From Monarcha castaneiventris obscurior (lineage: Eukaryota; Chordata; Aves; Passeriformes; Monarchidae), in contig JAMPIT010000230.1 in NCBI GenBank assembly GCA_026261815.1, positions 37,470,501-37,534,500 on the forward strand: a DNA stretch of 64,000 bases, written 5' to 3'. Each line of letters begins with the position of its first letter. The stretch's first letter is position 1. The notes below the pieces were generated by a model. It was given only the letters and a program-made list of their open reading frames with translations. It made no database searches and had not been told where the DNA came from. The position numbers and the translations under genes were made by a program. Of this stretch, positions 12,511-24,600 are shown piece by piece.

Positions 12511-15500
12511 CCAAGCCATTTAAACTAGGAATGTAGAATGTTTTCTAGATAAACCCTAAGGATTTGTGCAGCACCTTGCACAATGACTGGGGCCACTAGA
12601 GTTACCAAACTATGAATAAGAATTATGGCAGAAAGGAGCACTCACTAGACTGTGAGTGAGGTAATATCAATGCCCAGAGTGCACCTCTGAGGAGCTTTTT
12701 GGCAGGGTGAGGCTGTAGGATCAAAAGAAACATTACAAATATATTGGCAGTGATGTTTCCATTGAAAACAGCATGAGTCTCGTAGTATGTACAGAAGAAA
12801 TGCTGTGCTCCTGATAACCTCAAGTCTTAAATTCCATGTCCTTAGCAGTTTGCTTGGAACACACCAAAAGAAGATGGACAACGTGGGGAGGGAGGGGAGC
12901 ATACACAGATTTAAGAGTTGCTCCATGCTTTTCAAGGAATGAATCATTACTGATGACCAACACATGGAGGGGGGTGGCCAAGGGCCCCTGAGGTCGTCTG
13001 ACACTCAAGGAACAGCATTATGAAAGCAGACATCTTATAAATAATTATAAAAAAAATCTGTTCAATTCTTTAGCACTGACCCCAGGTGGGCAATCCAGCC
13101 CCTTAAAGATGGTCTCTCTCTGCTCAGTCAAAAATGGTATGAAAATGAATCATTTGACAAAGAAACTGTGAGCTTTTGCAAAATACATTTTTAAAGCCCA
13201 CCCTAAAGTAGCTGCCTGAAAAAGTCTTTGTGTATTTAAGCTTCAAGCCACTTGCCAGCAATTATAATCACACAGAAAGACCATTAGCTCTTCTTTTATA
13301 TTTTGACCTTTATAACTGTTTCTGAAACAACTGATTTTTGAGAAAGGAGCAAAAGGGAAAATCACACAGTGCTAATTACAGCAGGGAGAGAAGCTTTGCT
13401 ATTAAAAGACTTTTAATGTGAGTTGTGACTTCTACCAAACAGGCTCTGCTGGTCTACACCTAATTGGAAGACCCAACATTTAGTGTTTTGGGTATAATTT
13501 CTAAAAAATGTTCCGTACATCTCTGTTGCACTGCCAAAAAGAGACATCAAGGCTATGCATTATGAAAAGATAGGTATTCTCTCATGGAAAATGGGTGCCC
13601 TCTTAGTTTATGTCCTTCTTGTTAAAAGTACCTACTACATTGTTTTATTTTGGTACTTTGCTTGTTTTTGTAAAGGTGCTTTTGCCTGTAAACCCTTTTC
13701 CTCTTCTGCACCGCCAACCTTTCTCCAGCTGCCTCCTGTACATCTTTTGAACTCTCTGCATGTACCAGCCTCATTGCATGGAATTGAGCCCAGGCCAAGA
13801 AATTCTTGCCTCTTCCTGGGTCCCATGTTACTACTCATGAGGCAGTGCTGCATGGCCTCCAGTAATTAAAAAGACAGGATCTGCAAGCACAGCATGCCCC
13901 ATCTCAAAGCACAAATGCAGCACTCTTTGGCTCTAGCTCCGGGGAACTAGTCTGCAGAAAAGTGGCCTTGGGGACACAAGCCAGGGCTGGTTAACTACAA
14001 ACAGGACTTTCCCCTGCTTCAGAATAATCTCTTGGGCTTTGAGATGCGAGAAGACACCAAACCTGCAGAAAGGCAGACCAGATATTTTAAGCAATTTCTA
14101 TTCTTTGGTCCCCACTGGATTTAGCCACAAGCAAAATGCAGCAATATGTAGAGATAGCTGTGCTGCATTTAGACATGTTAACTCAGTAGCTGTGTAAGCA
14201 CAGCAGCATGCAGCTCAGTGCAGGGCTAATTTGACCTGCTGCTTGTTCAATGCCAGCTTGTATAATTCCACAGTGATTTGCAGTAGCCATACCCAATTTC
14301 CACATCAGTTGCAGCTGGGTATAGTCTTCTCACCTGTAATTGAGTTACATACCCTCCTTGTGCACTTGCAGCTTTAATGGCTCTGATCTAGGAAAATGGC
14401 TGGATGGGGAAGGGGATTAAAATTTCTATTCTTGGACCTGTTCTTGTGTCTAGGACCTGTCTCTAAGTGAAAGATAAATAATTGACATGAATCTAATTAG
14501 CATGTAAAACTGTTGTATGTCAGTTACCAAAGGGAAGACCTGTGTTTAATTCTGTGCCAGTGTGGATGTATCTGCAGTATCCAGCCCTGAGACCAGAAGG
14601 GCTCAGTTCTGCACAGTGCTGTGTACCACTCCCACACCAGATAGAGCAGAAGTCAGGGCACCCAGTACACACCGAGTGCTTTCTTCCTCTGGCCTTGCTA
14701 GCAATTAAAGCTTCTTCAGGAGGCAAATCCTTGAATCCTCCTTGCATTCCTTGTACAAACTCCACCCCCCACCCTCATGCCTTCAACATCCATATCCTTA
14801 CTCCTGTGTGTAGTTTCTCAAAAATCCTCAGACAAGAAGGAGCCATAAGTATTGTGCTTTAAGTTGCAAAGTGAAGGCAAAACAAAGTAATTCTATCAGA
14901 CATAGCACTGGGAAAGGCTGTGCCCCTCAGCAGGCTGAGTGTGCTGTTTACAGCATTGCTCTTACTGCACCCAGCTGTAGGAATAGAAAAGGCTGGGAGG
15001 GAAGGGCAATACCTCCTAAAGGGAATGGTCACTACAAAAATAATTAAGAAGTGCAAACTGACTGAGATGGGAAAGTCAAAACAAGGCAGCATTCAGCAGG
15101 GCAGAGCCACCACTGAGCCCCATCAAGCAACTCACACAACCACATGTCAGAGCCAGAGGCAACTCCATGGTCCCCAACACAACCAACTGCCTCAGGACTC
15201 ATACAAGGAGCCAGATGCTCTGTCTGGGAATCACTCTTCCACAGGTCGACATCAAGATCCCAGAACTGTCATTTTGAGAAAAGGAAGAGCAAGTACAACA
15301 TTGTGACATAAAAGAAAGGTTGAACTGGACTATATTTGAGGTTGTTTGGTTGGGTTTTAGTGCACTGAGTTATAAATAAAATACATATTTCTAACTTACT
15401 TTTGCTTTGCTGCATGACTAGTTTTGGTTATAAAAAGAAAAAGTTCTATGTCCTCTTTATACATATTAAGGATGGGCCCCAGTTACATTTTTCCCAGCAC

Positions 15501-16590
15501 TACTGCCTCAGGCTTGGGAACCCAAGGACACCAGCCCCACATGCTCCTTTGCAAAACAAACCCTCAGATCACAGGCTGATTAGGCAAACAAACCCCTCCC
15601 TGTCCCAACATGGAGATAGGACAAGGGAAGAAACATTTACCTAGCTCTCCGCCCTGCACTTCTTAGATAAGAGTCTGAGCCATTCTTAATTTCAGTAATC
15701 AAGGATGCAGCCAATGACAATTGCGAAATCTAACTCAATGTCCATCCTTGGAGGCACATCCATCTGGGAAAAACAAACTTTGAACAGTTAAGTCATGCAT
15801 ACCAACTTGTTTACCACCAAACAAAAAGGTAACAGAATGATCAAATCCAATTCCCTTGCCCTGATATTTTAACAGGATCACAATTTAAAGGAGAATGCCT
15901 AAAGCTTTACCTTACAAATTACTAATTTTTGTAGTGACATGTTCCCACAGTTTTTTTGCTATTGTAAAATGCACAGCAACTAATGTAGTCCCAGGGATGA
16001 AGTCTGCATCAAAAGTTAGGAAACTTAAGCAAATGTCAATTTAATCTACATATACCTATGTTTTGATATTGGGAAGCAGCTGGTGTGTAAGCTTCAGGTT
16101 TGTTGGGTCATTTTCACCTTGGTAGTTTCATGCTGCTGCTGTTGCTCAGCATTCCAGTTCAGTGGGAAGAAATGCAGGATATCTTGCAAGAATGTAGGAG
16201 GCATCATGTGTCTGGCATTTGGGCAAAATTTATTCATGTGCCACACCTGGGTTAAAAAGAGTGCTTCCTCAATAATGGAACGACCTGGCCAACCTTCTTT
16301 GCATGAAGTAGAGTGTTGCTATTTTGTAATTATGCCTAGTATTTTGTTGTTTTGTGAGAACACATCTGGTGCATGTATATATTATACCAGACTGTAAGTA
16401 GAACTGCACAAAAGGGGATTTGGGGAGATGACACCCTCCAGCAGCTCCATCCAGCAGGTGGTACAACTGCCAGTGGTCTTTGCTCCAAATCCCACAAAAG
16501 GAAAGGACAGATTCTTGTGTCCAAAATAGAAATATTCATCCTAGAAGCAAAAAGTGTTTTTGCTTTGGGATCCCCACAAGGATCCCCTCA
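12511..16590. other. Unique non-coding DNA; possible conserved blocks
   Basis: No gene was recognised. Two stretches, about 13180-13430 and 14120-14360, are rich in homeodomain-like TAATTA/CAATTA cores and free of simple repeats, which is a look common to conserved non-coding elements. The sequence alone cannot show conservation. A frame at 14920-15306 beginning with a signal-peptide-like stretch has no ATG at its start and is not called as a gene. Confidence 0.4.
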
Positions 16591-16850
16591 AGTGACTCCG
16601 TAGCAGCAGGCTGAAACAGACTAGATCAGAGCTGATGTGGCAGCAGTGACAGCGCTGCCTGCTCAGGGCCAGCCACAGCGGGATGCGCGCTGCCAAGCCG
16701 GACTCTGTGGCTGCACACTGAAATGGGGGCTGGCATCGCTCAGTGTTTTGCACCAGAGCAGACAGACGGAGGGGAAACATCCCTGACCAGCTCTGAATTT
16801 AACTGGATCTGTGTGTGTGTTTGATGGGAGCGGGGACTGTAGGCTTTTCT
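16591..16850. promoter_or_regulatory. Small CpG cluster, possible regulatory element
   Basis: Nine CpG dinucleotides fall between 16597 and 16832, including a GCGCGC core near 16683, in a region where CpG is otherwise rare. A (GT)n-like GTGTGTGTGT follows at about 16811. There is no TATA box or clear initiator, and the patch is too short for a standard CpG island. It could be an alternative first exon, an enhancer or a chance GC patch. Confidence 0.25.
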
Positions 16851-18064
16851 GCACCATTGCAGTGACTGGACCTACAGACTGATCTGTATGGGAGAAAACT
16901 CAAAGCAACTACAGCAGTAAAGCTGGAAAATTAAATAGAAGCAATTAATGGCAAATGTTATGTGTCAATACATTGTAACATGGAATAAATGTTATGACTA
17001 TAATCACAATAAGAATGACCAGTGTAATGATTATGTCTTCTGTTGATATCCCTTGTAATGTCCTTCAAATTAATACATCATCCATAATTCTTGCTATTGC
17101 AAAACCATACAATTTGCCTTTCAATACAAAGAGAAAGCAGGACAGTTGTGAAGTTGATCTTAACGCGAACTTCCAATGAACCACCTACACAAACTCCTTC
17201 TAACATTCTGTGTCCTGGTTCTTAGAAATGAAACTCCAGCACCAATTTTGGTTTAAATGTCAAATACAGCTTCAGAAACTCCAAACAGGTGCTGTGACAT
17301 TTTAGGGTTTTTTCATTGTTTCACTCAACAATTTACTGCACTAAATCTCCATGAAAACTGCATCTTTCATTGCAATCATATCCCACTCATTTATGTGAGC
17401 GATGCCTTCAGAATATTCATACATGCTGTCAAATGCCTAGGAAACACCACAGGACCTAAATACATGTTCTAGACATACTTTTCACATGTGCACTTAAAGA
17501 TATTTTAAGTAGGTCCTTCTCTCTCATCCTGAATTCACCTATCAGGCACACACAAGAATAAATGTGTGTGTTTGAAACCCATGATATTTCAATACTGTTT
17601 TATGCAGCGCCAATCTGATTTAAAAGGGTCATTTCAGAACACCAAGACTGAGAAGAAATCACAGTAATAAAACATCGATCCCAGAGTGTGGGAAGTGTCA
17701 ACACACAGACAGTGGAGGGCTGATACTAGCAAAGAACTGCTTTATCTGTTCAATGTTCACTATGTTAAATAGTTATATCTGATGACTTAAATCAGCTTGA
17801 ACTTATCTGTGTAGGTGTCACACAGAGGACTATTTGAATATACCAATCCATAGATGCAAAGGGTTTGCCTGCAACACCATCATCTTTCCTTGTTATAGAT
17901 GTGTTGAATGATCTGTGTTTGCTCAGTGTAGGGGAGAGAGAGTGCTCCAACTAAAGGGCAGAGGCCCAAATGGTTTTGTCTCCCTCTCTGGTGGATGAAC
18001 TACAACAGTTTTTGCATTGGCCACATGCCCCTTCTGTCAGAGGTCACAGCGCCCTTCCCATGGA

Positions 18065-18135
18065 TGTCAGTGATTTGCACCTTAGGAACAGTAATTTGTA
18101 ATTACTTGTCAGTGATTACAGCACCTTAGGAACAG
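18065..18135. repeat. Imperfect direct repeat around GCACCTTAGGAACAG
   Basis: TGTCAGTGATTTGCACCTTA followed by GGAACAG (18065-18091) recurs as a near copy at 18107-18135, where the 15-base core GCACCTTAGGAACAG is exact. The 15-base spacer contains TAATTTGTAATTA. It is most simply a small local duplication. Confidence 0.7.
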
Positions 18136-18808
18136 GTGCTGCAGTATTAATGTAATGCACCCTTGGTTTTGCTTCAGGTTAACTACCAGGCTGTGAATTT
18201 GGCTGAGGAGCAAGCCCCGTTGTGCTATTCCTTCTCTGTCTTCCATGTCTCCAGCAGATAGGAAGGGAAAGGTAACAACACTTTCACCCTTAACAACTGA
18301 CTCAGGGCCTTCAGCACTGTATAAAGAATTTTACTGATAATGACAATGTATTCAGGTAAGTATCTCACCTGGACAGCTTATGAGTGGCTTGTTCTGGCCT
18401 TGGTTATATTGCTGTATACAAAGACCATCCAAGTGCTGGAGATCCCCTTGCCTCAACACAGTCCAAGTGAGTGGTCACAAAGCAATACCTAGGATTTTAG
18501 GGCACCAAGTATTAAGTCCTGCATGTCCATGAATAGTTTGAAGTCCACATCTTGCATTCCAGTTAATTCATCCCAAGAGTAAGAATGCCTGGTTCAACAC
18601 TGTCAGGTGATTATTCAGTTTTGATGAACACAGAATTAAATCCCTTGCACCAATGCTGGCACTTTGCCAAATTTAATGCCACAGTTTTAACAATGTTAAT
18701 AATTTTTGTCATGGTTTTAACAAAAATCTCACTGAACCTGATGTTCTCTCTGTGTACTGAATTTCCAGTGTCAAATGATCATCCAGGAACCTCAATATTC
18801 TTTAATCT

Positions 18809-18827
18809 GGGGGGGGGGGGGGGGGGG
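18809..18827 (+). repeat. G19 homopolymer
   Basis: An uninterrupted run of 19 G follows TTTAATCT and precedes CGAGAAGG. It can fold into a G-quadruplex, and runs of this length are often miscounted in assemblies, so the length should be treated as approximate. The plus-strand frame that crosses it (poly-Gly) is spurious. Confidence 0.9.
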
Positions 18828-19691
18828 CGAGAAGGAAGAGAATATTTCCACCCTTTGACACTGATGAAAAACTTGGAAACAGTAACCAAATCTTGGCATT
18901 GTCTTAAAAAGTAGTCAAGATTTACTGTATAAATCTAGTTATTTGGGGGCTGGGAACCATAAAAATGTACTTTACTGGTTTTAACTTTTTAGATAGCCTG
19001 GAATAGTTGATCCTCCTCTGAGCGATGTGGATTTTCTTCTGCCTCTAGCATCATTCATGTAAGATTCACAACTCCCTCCTTGTGTTTTCTATACAGTTAG
19101 TATGTCCCTGTTCTTGTTTCCAAGGTCAAGAAGATTACTTGTCTAGGGCTTCCAGTTAGCCTGATGAAGTTGGTGAAGCTGGCATTTGGAGGAAGGAGAA
19201 GTCAATATTTTTTTTATACAGACGGTTAATTTTAAGAGAAAAATATTTATTAAAGTCTTTTAGCTATATTGAATGCTAAATTAGATTCAAAGCAGATGGA
19301 ACTGTATATTATAAGTGAAGTGTCCAAAGTTAAGGCTACATGCTTTTTTTCCTCCCTAAAAATTTATCTGAACAATAATGTGGTTTGTACCTAGACTTAC
19401 ACAGGGCATGAAACCAGCCCCATTAAAATCATTAGAAGCCTCTACACTTCAATGGAACCAGGATTAAATCCAGAAAGTTTTACTTTTCCAACTTTACTGC
19501 ATTAGAGCATTCAATAAGAACACATCCTGTATGCAGAAGGGTGTAAGTATCATAAAATCAGGGGAAGCCATCCTGTAGAACTGCACCAGGCCATGTTTAA
19601 TACCCACTAGATTTGCTCTAGCCCCCAATGACTGATTAGTTTTCATTGACTTCTGTTGATCAGAATTACACTGAAAGAAGTCCAATTAATT

Positions 19692-19740
19692 CCTTTAAAG
19701 ACTCAGCAGTGAATTAACCTTAAAAGACTCAGTAGTGAAT
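19692..19740. repeat. Near-tandem 23-bp duplication
   Basis: The units 19692-19714 and 19718-19740 match at 21 of 23 positions and are separated by only three bases. The shared core is AAAGACTCAG(C/T)AGTGAAT. It looks like a replication-slippage duplication. Confidence 0.75.
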
Positions 19741-20944
19741 GCATATGAGACACATAGCTATTCATTATCTGAGCTATTGTTCCTAATTATCTCCCATTCC
19801 CATCCATCTTTTTAAAAGGATGCTACAGCCGCATCATTTTAGAGTTCAAACACTAAAACACTCACAGTTTTCACCACTTGAATATTATTAACTTTTAACA
19901 ATGAAAACAGGAGAATGTGCCTATAATCACTGGGCTTCATGATATCACTGATGAGCTGCATCTCTGACTTGTGCCAGAATGTAGCGTAGCTCCCAAATCC
20001 AGGCAAATGGAATTCAATTACACATTGGAGGTGAGCAGAGGAGAGTTTAGAAAACAGGTTGTGGTGAATAGAATATATAATAAAGGACAAAGAGGAGACA
20101 AGTATTTTGTGCAGGAGATGAACTGCCTGCAGACCACAGATTGGTGTTAAATCCTGAACTTTAGTGAGCGGGTGATGAGCTGGGTTCATGTAACACCAAC
20201 AAACATGATATAGCTACAGGGTATTTCACCCTGGTTAAATACCAGATGAATTAAAGGCTGTTGCCAGCAGCTGTGATGAATGTCACTGGGATGCTGTCTG
20301 ATTGCTCTCTGGGTCTTATGAGTGAAGTATGTCGGCTCCTTCTTTGTTAAGGTCAGCATGTATTTCTAATGGTTCATCTGCAGGGCTTTGCTGAAGGCAC
20401 CAGTGAGAACCCAGGTGCTGGAAAATGTCTCTTTCATGCAGCACAGACTGAAACAAGTGGGACTGAACAGTGTCAGGAGGAACTTTTGCATCAACATGTT
20501 TGCAGTGTAGAAACAAAACTCACAGATCAGGACATGAAGTGACAGGCATTTGTGGATAGGATGAACTTACTGCCAAAGAAGAGGGTATTTTATTTAAATT
20601 GCATAAGCAAATAATTTGCCTTGAGTTACCTGCTCAGAGAGATTTGCACAATTTTTATATAAAGGTGTCATCTCTATGATATCCTTATCAAAGGACCAGA
20701 AGGAAAACTGAAGGAGCCCAAGGGAAAGATGCCTGACTTACATATCACAGCTCCAAAGGTCTCCATGCCACGTGTTGATCTGAACCTAAGTGGCATCAAA
20801 GGTGCCAAAGAGTGACATGAATGTTTCCATTCCCACCATATGAGATGATTTGAAGGGTTTTGAACTAAAGCTCAAAGGTTTTTATTTCACTGTATAAAAA
20901 TCCTACTATTTAAAAAAAACCCTGCTATTTTAAGAAAAAAAATT

Positions 20945-21626
20945 GCTGCACCTCAAATCCTGTGTTCAGTTTTGGGTCCCTCACTGCAAAAAAGATATTG
21001 AGGGGCTGGAGTGTGTCCAGATAAAGGCAAAAGAGGTGGTGAAGGGTCTGGAGCACAAATTTGATGAGGAGTGGCTGAGGGAGCTGGGATTCTCCAGCCT
21101 GGGGAAAAGGAGGCTCAGGGGTGACCTTATTGCTTTCTACAACTACCTGGAAGGAGGTTGTAGCCAGGTGGGGGTCAGTCTCCTCTACCAAGTAACAAGT
21201 GACATGACAAGAGGAAATGTCCTCAAATTGTGACAGGGGAAGTTTAGATCAGATATTAAGAAAAATTTCTTCACTGAAATGGTTGCCAAGCATTGGAACA
21301 GGCTGCTCAGCAAATGGTGGAGTTGCCATCCCTGGGGGTATTTAAAAGATGTGTAGATGTGACACATGGGGATGTGGTTTAGTGGTGGACTTGGAAGTCC
21401 TGGGCTGGCAGTTGATCTTCATGATCTTTTCCAACCTAAACAAGTCTATGAATTCATGATTCTCATTCTTTCCGACCAAAAAGCTGCCTACGTCAAAGGA
21501 AGAAAACATGAACAGAATAAAAGTAGTGGTAGCCCTGTAACCCACTGAAGTTTGGACAAATTAAAGGGAGGAGGTTGGACTTGACCTTAGAGGTCTTTTC
21601 CAACCTTAAAATTCTATGATTCTATG
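20945..21626 (+). mobile_element. CR1 LINE 3' end with an extended, double tail
   Basis: This is a 5'-truncated CR1 non-LTR retrotransposon. The block from about 20949 corresponds to the end of the CR1 reverse transcriptase reading frame and the 3' UTR (wording such as GAGGGGCTGGAGTGTGTCCA and GGAACAGGCTGCTCAG). The normal end of CR1 is reached near 21455 in a degenerate TCTATGAATTCATGATTC. The element then continues for about 110 bases shared with the copy at 57 kb, followed by a second CR1 terminal segment (about 21571-21626) ending ATTCTATGATTCTATG. The reading frame is broken and the copy is dead. No target-site duplication was evident. Confidence 0.9.
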
Positions 21627-24600
21627 TTTGAAAAAAATCTCAAAATGAGAAAGGACCAATGTTTTCCTGTTTTCAAGGCTTGCAAGGTCTCAAGTACTGG
21701 GTTTTGAGACAGTGATTCAGAGAAGGGGTTATGAGCTTTTTAACACTCCTTGTCCTCCCTGGATGATTACCTAAATTAACCTCAGTGCTTCTATTCCTCT
21801 GGTCTTCTTTTGTACAGAATAAAGTGAAGGTTGGCTTTCACATTAATGTGAAATTTCAGGTCACTCACTTTCCCACCCATTCTCAGCTCTTCCTCCTTCA
21901 GTCTGTCTCTGCATAATACTGTCAGAGGAATAATTCCTAAATTTTTGTCATAATCAACAGTTGCACAACAAAATAGGCACTCTACTGCATCTGATTTTTC
22001 CTCAGTGAGCAAACAGCTAAATGTGCTCCTGCCCTGGGAACTTCCATGCATTTCTTTAAAAAATATTTTTAAAGAATATTTGATCATTACAACCATGCCA
22101 CTTGACTTGGTTTTGGGTGCTTTGCATGCAGAACTGTTTCCATGAAAATTTACAGTCCTGGTGAGATTCTTGCCCTGCTTCTACAGCCATATGGGCCAGA
22201 ACTGGGGCTGACAGCCACTGCAGCAACTGCCCTGATTCCCAATCATACCAGTTTCTCCTTGCTGTAAGGCTGGCAGTGACTGAATGCAACAGAAAGCACC
22301 GAGCTGGTTCGTTACCAGTAAAGGCTGGTAACAGTCCAGTAGATCTGGGTGGGACTGACTCAGCTACCTTTAAAACCTGGTTGTGGTGAAGTGAAAGAAT
22401 AATGCTGTGCTACAGGACTTGGCCTTTCATTTAATTCTCTCCATTAAACTACTCATTTACACTTCAAAGAATATTGACCCTGAATGCTGAAAGAAAATTA
22501 CTAAACACACATTTTTCTTGATCTTCACAGCACATAATTATTCTATTTCTTTTTGACAGATGTAGGACAGTACTGAGCAATTACTTTCCTTCATACCTCT
22601 CACCTCTCCCTCAATCTTCCCCTATTCTTTCCCATTTATTCTCTTACTAGTAGAGGTGGGCTGGCACTCAAACTGAAATGAGATCCAGGGAAGCTGATGT
22701 ACAAGGAAGGACTTCTGTCTGTCTCTTACAAATGAAGATATAAACTCCAGCCAAAGAGTAGAATAGTTGTTTGGCTCAATAGCGTCTCAAATCATTGTAA
22801 ATAAATCCATTAGAGCCCACCTCTCAAAAGGCCTCAAACTTTTGCCATATCCTCTCTTTTCTCAACGACTTCACTGCCTTCAGTGAAGGTTCACAAGTTA
22901 TGCTACTTTCAATTTTTGTTTCTTAGTAAAGGTCATCACTAACAGAAAATGCAACCAAATTTTAATTTAAATACTTGTCTGGTTATGATAAGAAATTCCC
23001 TTTAGTAGTTTCTCTGAGTTTGGAAACATCTGATTTCTTTCGCAGTAGGTAAAATGTGCTTTTCTAGTGGGCTCTGACAGCACACTGAGAACCACAGCAT
23101 TGCCAAGGTTCATGATTTCACAAGTGGTCTCTAATTTTTGATGACTAAATTTTTGCATGGAAATGGAGATTGGGTTCCCAAAGCTGTTCATGCGCTGTAG
23201 CTCTGAGAAGAACCATGAGCTACACAAATCCTGTAGTCTGCCATGTTCCACTTTCATCACAGACATCCACCCAGAATGAAGCCCTCAGCCTACACATAAA
23301 TAGCAAGTATGTTAATACACAGGCTTGAGGACAAGGCTGCTTGGGTCAGGAGCAGCATTCATTGCTTTGCAGAATCAAACTCGCGCTCTGCCAAGTTAAG
23401 CACACACACACACATTTTGCACTGTGGTGTGTTCTCAAAGCAGCATTGTTAAGTGTTTTTGGTGCCTAAGATGAGGAGACAACTCTGAGTTGAACAAACA
23501 AAAGAACAGCTCATGAGGCTAACTATGGGGCTCTAACAAGTACCTGAAATTATTTGGGAAGAGGGTATATATGGAGTTTGTGAGCTACCAGAGATTTCTT
23601 ATAAAATGACCCAAGAAATTCCAGGCTTGTTCTCCTCCTGTAAGATTTATTTTGTACAAAAATATGCTTGCATGAAAAGCAAGCCAATCTTACAGTGTAA
23701 AACTTGTGACTGATTTCCATCATGCTAGATATTCTTATACCTTTATTCTTTTGTTTTCAATGTGCAAAAAAAATATGAGAAGGAATTATGGAAGAAAAAG
23801 AAAAGGTAAAGGAGAGGAACAATGAATTCCTGTGCTATGCAAATATCTACAAGTATAAAAGCTTTGAACTCGATGACATCACAGTGGAATCTGAAGTTAA
23901 ACCATGTCAAAAACTCCTGAGTAAGCAACAGAGAGTACTCTTGCTTTCACACAAGATTACTCACTGGACTCTTTGGAATCAAATGGTGGAAGATTAATCT
24001 TTTCTGAGTCAGGAACATACAGGAGTTATTTTGTCATATGTTACATTATGTCATGCCATAGACAGAAGCGAAAGCACAAACATGGAAGAGTAATGAAAAA
24101 ACATTGATGCTGCAAAGCAGCATAGTGCTGATGCAAGAGGCTTGAAAACCTTTGAACTGGTGAAAGCAAAGAGAGGGAAATTTCTTTCTGACTTGAACAC
24201 TCCCCTCACACTTTACTATGACTTCACTGTCTGATGGTTGTCTCTTCCTGAAAGCAGTCCGTGAAAATGGGGATGGGATGCGAAACACATGGAAACAACA
24301 GTAAAAATACAAAAGATACAGGATTGGATTTTGCACTGTATCCATTGTTGGTTTGGTTTTATCCCACTGAAGCTATTATAAAACCTTCAATAATTCAGCA
24401 GTGCAAAGCTATAATGGGACTGTGTCCTTCCAAAAATATGATTCTTAAAAGAAATGCAAATTAAAGACTTCCAGGACAGTAGGAGTCCCCAATCAAAGAG
24501 CAAGGAAAAACAGAGTCTTTCCTTATTTCAAGGGAGGAACTTTAATTTTCTTACTTCTGAAGAGGAACTAGCTCTCTGAAGTAGGTAATGCCAGTGAATC

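Larger units (their letters stand above)
16851..20944. other. Unique non-coding DNA with two small tandem duplications
   Basis: No gene was recognised. Small features inside include the duplication at 18065-18135, a G homopolymer at 18809-18827 and a 23-bp near-tandem duplication at 19692-19740, each listed separately. The remainder is AT-rich and featureless to the eye. Confidence 0.55.

Noticed and set aside
14920..15306. 128-codon plus-strand frame starting with a signal-peptide-like stretch
   Set aside because: The first codon is GTG, and there is no ATG between the upstream stop at about 14872 and 14920. The first real ATG falls after the hydrophobic stretch. No domain or splice support.
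20943..21233. 96-codon plus-strand frame as a gene
   Set aside because: It is the decayed end of CR1 ORF2 passing into the 3' UTR.
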